From the NCBI GenBank assembly GCA_002306975.1, contig DBTI01000089.1:1-16210 (forward strand): 16,210 nucleotides of DNA, in the 5' to 3' direction. A program made the translations under genes and the position numbers. The notes beneath the pieces were generated by a model. That model searched no databases and was not told the origin of the DNA. It worked only from the letters and a program-made list of their open reading frames with translations. The DNA is from Ruminococcaceae bacterium UBA1320. Lineage in GTDB: Bacteria > Bacillota > Clostridia > Oscillospirales > Ethanoligenentaceae. Numbering within the stretch: the stretch's first letter is position 1; every line of letters begins with the position of its first letter. Positions 13,785 through 16,210 of this stretch are shown piece after piece.

Positions 13785-14021
13785 ATGAATTTACCGACTG
13801 TTTTAATTGGTCTTGTCGTAGCCGCGCTTTTAGGTCTGGCAATCCGCTATCTAGCAAAAAACGGAATGTGTGCGGCGTGCGAAGACAAAAAGGCCTGCCA
13901 GGCCGCGAAAAAAGCGGGCGGTTCCAGTGTAGCTTCCGGATGCGGCGGGAAGTGTTCATCCTGTCAATATTATGAGGCTGAGTTAAAAGCCTCGGCGGCA
14001 AAACACCAAGCAGGCGTATAA
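13785..14021 (+). CDS. FeoB-associated Cys-rich membrane protein
   Basis: A 78-residue protein; ATG 13785 follows ATGGAGG (13771-13777). Seen: one membrane helix (about residues 5-23, PTVLIGLVVAALLGLAIRYL) followed by a short Lys-rich tail with six Cys (29, 32, 38, 53, 57, 60) arranged as CxxC, C, C-x3-C-x2-C. This matches the FeoB-associated Cys-rich membrane protein family found next to feoB in many Firmicutes; its biochemical role is not established, but iron or iron-sulphur binding or partnering with FeoB is commonly proposed. It probably shares the feo transcript, with the hairpin at 13742-13768 in between. Confidence 0.9.
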   Translation: MNLPTVLIGLVVAALLGLAIRYLAKNGMCAACEDKKACQAAKKAGGSSVASGCGGKCSSCQYYEAELKASAAKHQAGV

Positions 14022-14031
14022 AAATAGAAGA

Positions 14032-14117
14032 GTGGGCATTCAGGCTGTGGTATGCCCACCTGATCATCTAAACAATTTTATCGGATGCAGAACCAGATGC
14101 CTTGACAGCATCCGGTT
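14032..14117 (+). terminator. Hairpins after the Cys-rich gene, possible attenuating terminator
   Basis: GTGGGCAT (14032-14039) pairs with ATGCCCAC (14052-14059) but has no T run. A second hairpin, AACCAGATGC (14091-14100) with GCATCCGGTT (14108-14117), has one mismatch and ends in TTTTG. CGGATGC (14082-14088) can pair instead with GCATCCG (14108-14114), so two exclusive folds exist. Confidence 0.45.
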
Positions 14118-14150
14118 TTGTGTAATCCTAGGCAGAAAGAAGAGAAAGAT

Positions 14151-14534
14151 ATGGTAGCAACCGTCGTGATTTGCATTGTGATCGCCGCCCTTGTGTTTTT
14201 GGGCTCGCGCAATTACCGGAAAAACCTTAGATCTGGCTGCTGCGGATCCGGTAGTGACGCTCCACCGAAAAGAATCAAAGTGCAGGACCGTGATCTGAGT
14301 CATTATCCTTATGAGAAAATTCTTGACATCAACGGGATGACTTGCAGCAACTGTGTCACGAATGTTCAGAATGCACTTAATGCACTGGATGGCGTTTTTT
14401 CAAAGGTGAGTCTGGACCAAAAAAAGGCTGTGGTGCACATGAAGGAAAATCTGCCGGATCAGCTTCTGCGCAAAACGGTGGCTGAAGTTGGCTATACGGT
14501 GGGAACTGTCCGTTCAAATGCACTGCATAACTGA
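14151..14534 (+). CDS. Membrane-anchored heavy-metal-associated (HMA) domain protein
   Basis: A 127-residue protein. ATG 14151 is preferred, with a modest AAGAGAAAG site upstream; the frame opens earlier at TTG 14118, which lies in the terminator-like hairpin. Seen: an N-terminal membrane helix (about residues 2-18), a basic stop-transfer stretch, a short CC-containing linker (C30-C31 followed by GSGSD), and a C-terminal HMA fold with GMTCSNC (C65, C68) and the typical ending ending of a VGYTV strand. HMA domains bind and pass on soft metal ions, usually Cu(I). Finding one tethered to the membrane and next to a ferrous iron system suggests a metal-handling accessory; whether it serves iron, copper or zinc is open. 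No transport ATPase is attached. Confidence 0.85.
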   Translation: MVATVVICIVIAALVFLGSRNYRKNLRSGCCGSGSDAPPKRIKVQDRDLSHYPYEKILDINGMTCSNCVTNVQNALNALDGVFSKVSLDQKKAVVHMKENLPDQLLRKTVAEVGYTVGTVRSNALHN

Positions 14535-14545
14535 TTTTCATTTTA

Positions 14546-14651
14546 TTGACACAAACAGGAACGGATTAAATTAGGATGATGATACGCTATTCCGTGACTA
14601 CAAATTTTATAGCCGCCCACTCTTTTACAACAGATGAAATCGTGCTAAAAT
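14546..14651 (+). promoter_or_regulatory. Candidate promoters ahead of the small ORF and DtxR-type gene
   Basis: Two weak candidates: TTGACA (14546-14551) with TAAATT (14567-14572, 15-base spacer), and TTTACA (about 14624-14629) with an extended TGCTAAAAT ending at 14651 (16-base spacer). The second would start transcription about six bases before the ATG at 14664, after the GGAG motif, giving an almost leaderless mRNA. No ATGTTAG box is present here. Confidence 0.35.
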
Positions 14652-14663
14652 GGAGATGGGATA

Positions 14664-14831
14664 ATGGCTGATACGTGTTCTTTTCGTAAACGCAGATTAA
14701 ATGACAGGAATAACAGAAATTGTCCCGTAAATGATCCACTTTCCCGAGAATATGAGATCAAGAGGGAAACTTACGAGCGGATTGGAGCCATTCTAACCAT
14801 TTATCAGAATGATCGGCAGGTGTTTTTATGA
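14664..14831 (+). CDS. Small uncharacterised 55-residue protein, translationally coupled to the DtxR-type gene
   Basis: ATG 14664 lies nine bases after GGAG (14652-14655). The stop TGA (14829-14831) overlaps the next gene's ATG (14828-14830) as ATGA, the classic arrangement for translational coupling. The product is strongly charged: an Arg/Asn-rich N-terminal half with two Cys (CSFRKRRLNDRNNRNC), then a likely helix (LSREYEIKRETYERIGAIL) and a short end. It has no membrane segment or signal. I do not recognise a family. It could be a metal-responsive co-regulator, or merely a leader ORF that feeds ribosomes to the regulator gene. Confidence 0.6.
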   Translation: MADTCSFRKRRLNDRNNRNCPVNDPLSREYEIKRETYERIGAILTIYQNDRQVFL

Positions 14832-15499
14832 ACGGTGCAATCGCAATGACGCCGTCCCTTGAGAATTATATTGATGTATTATACGAACTTGATGGTGAAC
14901 ATGCTCAGGTCAGGGTCACTGATTTGGCGCAAAGGCTCAGTATCGCCAAAGCCAGCGTCAATCAGGCAGTGATGTCTCTGGTCAAGCTTGGCTACGCTAT
15001 TCATGATAAATACGGCCCGATCAAGCTCACGGAAAAAGGAGCGGCTTACGCGCGTGAGCTTCAAAAACGGCACGCTGTCCTGAAAACGTTTTTCTCCGAT
15101 ATTCTTAATGTGGATGCGGATATTGCTGACAAGGATGCCTGTATTATCGAACATGTCATCAGTCAGGCGACTATTGCGAAACTAATTGATTATCTTGAAG
15201 TACATGAAAATCTCAATTTGGATCTCAGCAAAGGTACAAAGGGTTTAGCCACCCGTCAGCTCATCACGCTGGATAAGCTGCGCCCGGGTATTTCTGCCAA
15301 AATCATCCGGATTGCCGTGCGAGGGAGGCTCAGACAGCGCATAATGGACATGGGCATTCTCCCCGATACTGATATTTTGGTTGAGAAGGTGGCACCGCTG
15401 GGCGACCCTGTGGAGGTCCGCGTGAAAGGCTATGCTCTTGCGCTGCGCGGATCAGAAGCCAACAGTATCATTGTGGAAATCATAAAAACTAAAAGTTGA
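14828..15499 (+). CDS. DtxR-family iron-dependent regulator fused to a C-terminal FeoA domain
   Basis: A 223-residue protein. Seen: N-terminal winged helix (about 8-72; MTPSLENYIDVLYEL, RVTDLAQRLSIAKASVNQAV, YGPIKLTEKG), a dimerisation and metal-binding domain (about 73-140) with RH (81-82) and DACIIEH (C105, E108, H109), then a complete FeoA/SH3-like domain (about 147-220; PGISAKIIRI, RQRIMDMGILPDTDILVEKVAPLGDPVEVRVKGYALALR). Cys at 105 follows DtxR/IdeR (iron) rather than MntR, which has Glu there; however the Met10 or Asp8 ligand of those proteins is Asn13 here. It probably senses Fe(II) and represses the feo genes and fur through the ATGTTAG boxes. ATG 14828 overlaps the previous stop; ATG 14846 is a possible alternative start. 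Confidence 0.9.
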   Translation: MNGAIAMTPSLENYIDVLYELDGEHAQVRVTDLAQRLSIAKASVNQAVMSLVKLGYAIHDKYGPIKLTEKGAAYARELQKRHAVLKTFFSDILNVDADIADKDACIIEHVISQATIAKLIDYLEVHENLNLDLSKGTKGLATRQLITLDKLRPGISAKIIRIAVRGRLRQRIMDMGILPDTDILVEKVAPLGDPVEVRVKGYALALRGSEANSIIVEIIKTKS

Positions 15500-15660
15500 A
15501 TATGAAGATTGAAACAGCATTGCAGAGGCTGATTGGTGAGTTGACGTAAACGGTTCTGAACTTTGCGTTTATTCCAAGCAACACAACTTTGCATTAGACC
15601 ACAGACTGTGTGAAAACGTGTTCGTGAATTTGAGAAATCAGCCATAATATCGTTGATTAG

Positions 15661-15684
15661 CGTCCGAATCCCTGTCTCTCCGCC
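15661..15684 (+). other. tRNA-Ser 3'-end fragment, possible attachment-site scar
   Basis: GAATCCCTGTCTCTCCGCC (15666-15684) matches the 3' half of the T arm plus the acceptor strand of a bacterial tRNA-Ser (acceptor TCTCTCC followed by discriminator G and CC). No 5' acceptor strand (GGAGAGA) or anticodon arm occurs upstream in 15500-15660, so this is not an intact tRNA. Such fragments typically mark the far end of an element integrated into a tRNA gene. Confidence 0.5.
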
Positions 15685-15687
15685 GGG

Positions 15688-15733
15688 AAAAAAGCTGTGA
15701 ACCAAGCATTTATGCTTGGTTCACAGCTTTTTT
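15688..15733. terminator. Strong bidirectional terminator hairpin
   Basis: Bases 15688-15709 are the exact reverse complement of 15712-15733 (core GCTGTGAACCAAGCAT), with A and T runs at the outer ends. It can terminate the DtxR-type transcript from the left and transcripts from the right. Confidence 0.88.
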
Positions 15734-15835
15734 TGGATCGTATTGTTCTCTAAAATTCATTTCGGACACCTCTTTGATTGAATCATACCAGCCACTCTTC
15801 GTGTCCACATAAATCCTTACAGTGCAAAGTCTTGG
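15710..15835 (-). pseudogene. Possible degraded protein fragment on the minus strand
   Basis: A frame of about 40 codons reads with protein-like composition (TVRIYVDTKSGWYDSIKEV, then SEMNFREQYDP) but has no upstream start with a ribosome binding site and runs into the terminator hairpin. It may be the end of a decayed gene, or the small ORF from ATG 15760 (16 codons). No family recognised; the rest of 15736-15924 shows nothing else. Confidence 0.25.
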
Positions 15836-15924
15836 CAGTTAGGTTTTACGGGTAAATTGTTCGGGTTTAAGTCATCAGGTCGAATTTTGGTGAAAACTTT
15901 TTATAACACTTATGCATGAAAGTA

Positions 15925-15977
15925 TTGAATTAATCCGTTATTTGATGTACTATATAAACGAAATACCATATTATGGT
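15925..15977 (+). promoter_or_regulatory. Promoter and operator-like palindrome of the ABC exporter gene
   Basis: TTGAAT (15925-15930), 17 bases, TACTAT (15948-15953). The palindrome ACCATA-T-TATGGT (15965-15977) lies just after the expected start point, where a repressor would act. Confidence 0.5.
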
Positions 15978-16013
15978 AAATGCGTAATTTCAGGTATTTC
16001 AGAGGTCTCGAAT

Positions 16014-16210
16014 ATGAAAATAGATATTGATGATAAAGCAGTAATAAAAAGAATCCTATGCTTATTCAGGCCATATATTAAAGAAATAGTATTTATACTT
16101 GTGTGCATGTTATTATCGGCGGGAATAGACATGCTGATTCCGAAAATCAGTCAGCAACTCATGGACAAGGGTTTATTGGCACAGAATTATAAATTGCTTG
16201 TTATATTTGC
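16014..16210 (+). CDS. ABC exporter half-transporter, N-terminal part (3' end outside window)
   Basis: ATG 16014 opens a frame that runs to the window edge (65 full codons). Seen: a short acidic start (MKIDIDDKAV), then LFRPYIKEIVFILVCMLLSAGIDMLIPKISQQLMDKGL, the layout of the first membrane helix and following segment of type I ABC exporters (RPY, a hydrophobic helix, then a Pro-containing segment before a DxGL-like turn). The ATP-binding domain would follow outside the window. The ribosome binding site is weak (AGAGG). Composition is more AT-rich than the feo genes. Such proteins export drugs, lipids or peptides; the cargo cannot be told from this fragment. Confidence 0.75.
   Translation, partial: MKIDIDDKAVIKRILCLFRPYIKEIVFILVCMLLSAGIDMLIPKISQQLMDKGLLAQNYKLLVIF

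Noticed and set aside
15430..15705. Minus-strand reading frame of about 90 codons starting MVHSFFPGGETGIRTL
   Set aside because: GGETGIRTL is the well-known false translation of the antisense of a tRNA 3' end, and the frame then runs antisense to the end of the DtxR-type gene. It supports the tRNA fragment rather than a protein.

Overview
The window reads as a chromosomal segment of a Gram-positive, low-to-moderate-GC anaerobe, most likely a Clostridia (Oscillospiraceae/Ruminococcaceae-like) bacterium. The grounds are strong purine-rich ribosome binding sites, a YesN-type AraC response regulator beside a carbohydrate ABC importer, GH9 enzymes without signal peptides, an OhrR regulator, and a feoA-feoA-feoB cluster with the small Cys-rich FeoB-associated membrane protein typical of Firmicutes. 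The species cannot be fixed from the sequence alone.

Region 1 (1-6209, + strand) is a carbohydrate uptake and breakdown locus: the end of one ABC permease, a second permease, a response regulator with its own promoter, and two tandem GH9-type hydrolases with no export signals, closed by a strong bidirectional terminator. The implied flow is import of an oligosaccharide, then cytoplasmic hydrolysis. The first GH9 copy has lost the Asp expected to be the catalytic base; the second keeps it.

Region 2 (6210-8453) is an accessory patch. A low-GC gene encodes a phage-tail-fibre-like N-terminus plus an F5/8-type C (discoidin) domain. It is flanked by a 20-bp direct repeat (19/20 identical, 15 bp exact). 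Joining the two flanks at the repeat restores an open reading frame with a good ribosome binding site, so this looks like a small inserted cassette. Short tandem repeats, a 21-bp perfect inverted repeat and a UUCG-capped hairpin lie around it.

Region 3 (8454-10016, - strand) is an organic-peroxide response module: flavodoxin, OhrR-type regulator and a thiol glutathione peroxidase. AT-rich inverted repeats resembling OhrR operators overlap both promoters.

Region 4 (10017-15499, + strand) is an iron locus: a Fur-family regulator, two FeoA proteins, FeoB, a Cys-rich membrane protein, a membrane-anchored HMA-domain protein, an uncharacterised 55-residue ORF, and a DtxR-family regulator fused to a FeoA domain. 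Four copies of an ATGTTAG-N6-CTAACAT-like box lie before fur (two), before feoA and before feoB, and a Fur-box-like sequence overlaps the feoA promoter. This suggests a two-regulator iron circuit in which fur itself is a target.

Region 5 (15500-16210) holds what looks like the 3' end of a tRNA-Ser (a possible attachment-site scar), a strong terminator, and the start of an ABC exporter gene cut by the window edge. Gaps longer than 300 bases are 6100-6508, 7955-8453, 9939-10319 and 15500-16013; their contents are listed as repeats, hairpins, fragments and regulatory sites.
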